Shown piece by piece: positions 62,986 through 64,000 of a stretch of DNA of 64,000 bases. A program made the position numbers and the translations under genes. Position 1 is the stretch's first letter, and every line of letters begins with the position of its first letter. The notes below the pieces were generated by a model that had not been told where the DNA came from, did not search any database, and saw only the letters and a program-made list of their open reading frames with translations. Location of the stretch: NCBI RefSeq assembly GCF_002090155.1, contig NZ_BBRM01000005.1, positions 62,001-126,000 of the forward strand. Reading direction: 5' to 3'. The DNA comes from Demequina sp. NBRC 110056. GTDB taxonomy: Bacteria > Actinomycetota > Actinomycetes > Actinomycetales > Demequinaceae.

Positions 62986-64000
62986 TCAGCCGAGGACCGC
63001 GCCCTTCGACGCGGAGCCGACGAGCTTGGTGTACTTCGCGAGCACGCCGCGCGTGTAGACGGGAGGCAGCGGCTTCCAGCCGGTCTTGCGCGCCTCCATC
63101 TCGTCGGCGGAGACGTGCACGTCGAGCGTGCCGTTCGCGACGTCGAGCGTGATCTTGTCGCCGTCCTGGACGTAGGCGATGGGGCCGCCGTCGACGGCCT
63201 CGGGGGCGATGTGGCCCACGCACAGTCCCGTCGTGCCGCCAGAGAACCGGCCGTCCGTGACGAGCAGCACATCCTTGCCGAGCCCCGCACCCTTGATCGC
63301 CGCGGTGATGGCGAGCATCTCACGCATGCCGGGCCCGCCCTTGGGGCCCTCGTAGCGGATCACCACGCAGTCGCCGGCCTGGATGGTGCCATCGGCGAGG
63401 GCGTCCAGGGCCGCACGCTCGCGGTCGAAGACCCGCGCGGTCGCCTCGAACACGTCGTCGTCGAAGCCAGCGGACTTCACGACGGCGCCGTCGGGCGCGA
63501 GCGAGCCCTTGAGGATCGTGATGCCGCCGGACTTGTGGATCGGGTTGTTGAGCGCGCGCACCACGCGGCCGTCGATGGTGGCCGGCTTGAGCTCGGCCAT
63601 GTTCTCGGCAAGCGTCTTGCCGGTCACGGTGAGGCAGTCGCCGTGCATGAGGCCCGCCTCGAGCAGCGTGTTCATCACGGCCGGCACGCCGCCCACACGG
63701 TCGACGTCGTTCATGACGAACTGGCCGAAGGGCTTCAGGTCGCCCAGGTGCGGCACGTTCGCGGCGACGCGGGCGAAGTCGTCGAGGGTGAGGTCGACCT
63801 CGGCCTCGTGGGCGATCGCGAGCAGGTGCAGCACCGCGTTGGTCGAGCCGCCGAACGCCATGACGACGGCGATGGCGTTCTCGAACGCCTCCTTGGTCAT
63901 GATGTCGCGCGCCGTGATGCCCTGGCGCAGCATTTTGACGACCGCCTCGCCGGACTTGTGGGCGTAGTAGTCGCGGCGGCGGTCGGGGCTGGGCGGGGAG
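62986..64000 (-). CDS. ilvD: Dihydroxy-acid dehydratase, 5' end cut by window edge
   Basis: The last 337 codons of IlvD, the Fe-S dehydratase common to Val, Leu and Ile synthesis, are present; the start lies beyond the window. Visible blocks are [32 protein letters not shown], the loop [21 protein letters not shown], and [21 protein letters not shown], the C-terminal substrate/Mg site. It points the same way as the ilvB operon but is separated from it by the propeller and DUF1905 genes. Confidence 0.96.
   Translation of the reverse strand, partial: SPPSPDRRRDYYAHKSGEAVVKMLRQGITARDIMTKEAFENAIAVVMAFGGSTNAVLHLLAIAHEAEVDLTLDDFARVAANVPHLGDLKPFGQFVMNDVDRVGGVPAVMNTLLEAGLMHGDCLTVTGKTLAENMAELKPATIDGRVVRALNNPIHKSGGITILKGSLAPDGAVVKSAGFDDDVFEATARVFDRERAALDALADGTIQAGDCVVIRYEGPKGGPGMREMLAITAAIKGAGLGKDVLLVTDGRFSGGTTGLCVGHIAPEAVDGGPIAYVQDGDKITLDVANGTLDVHVSADEMEARKTGWKPLPPVYTRGVLAKYTKLVGSASKGAVLG

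Overview
The window comes from a high-GC actinobacterium, most probably a member of the Micrococcales (inference from GC-rich codon use, a conservon-like roadblock/GTPase operon, the branched-chain amino acid gene order, and many apparently leaderless starts). Almost all of it is ordinary chromosomal sequence: about 67 protein genes, two of them cut by the window ends, two tRNA genes, no rRNA, no insertion sequence and no CRISPR array.

Layout. 1-5400: a cut membrane acyltransferase, small membrane and flavodoxin-like genes, a four-gene operon of three roadblock proteins and one MglA/CvnD-like GTPase, and a DCC-family oxidoreductase. 5400-8140: tRNA-Glu, an N-domain-less ClpB under a HAIR-like (HspR) element, tRNA-Gln. 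8160-15000: a HAD phosphatase, gltX and a FAH-family enzyme on the minus strand, then ClbS-like, membrane acyltransferase and uncharacterised genes on the plus strand. 15100-26200: TetR plus drug-efflux MFS, aldehyde dehydrogenase, EamA exporter, YigZ, RNase HI, YbaK, YggS, a Ski2-like helicase and a VIT1-type metal transporter behind a possible iron box. 26200-33900: lipoate ligase, citramalate synthase (cimA) behind an isoleucine leader peptide and terminator, a Doc-type toxin-antitoxin pair, a YgjP metalloprotease, a family 9 glycoside hydrolase with no signal peptide, a first ilvE, and RidA. 33900-43700: several transporter/regulator pairs with visible operators, a SARP-like regulator, an SRPBCC-ArsR pair and an F420-type reductase.

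43700-51900 is a lower-GC defence island: a C5 cytosine methyltransferase, a PD-(D/E)XK nuclease, a Z1-domain helicase-like ATPase, a DUF262 protein with a long unassigned N-terminal region, and a Vsr endonuclease. Together they look like a multi-component restriction-modification system. It is the strongest candidate here for an unusual system.

51900-64000 returns to core genes and holds the valine/isoleucine/leucine block on the minus strand: ilvD (cut), then ilvB-ilvN-ilvC-leuB-ilvE. ilvB has its own leader peptide (Met-Gln-Ala-Ile-Leu-Val-Val...) and terminator. With cimA, which makes citramalate for isoleucine synthesis from pyruvate, the window therefore carries most of the branched-chain pathway and two separate leader-peptide attenuators, one tuned to Ile alone and one to Ile/Leu/Val.

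Two genome-wide habits are visible. Many genes have a -10-like hexamer ending 6 or 7 bases before the start codon (leaderless mRNA signature), and about a dozen intergenic spaces carry a short repeat built on GGGCCGATGCGC.
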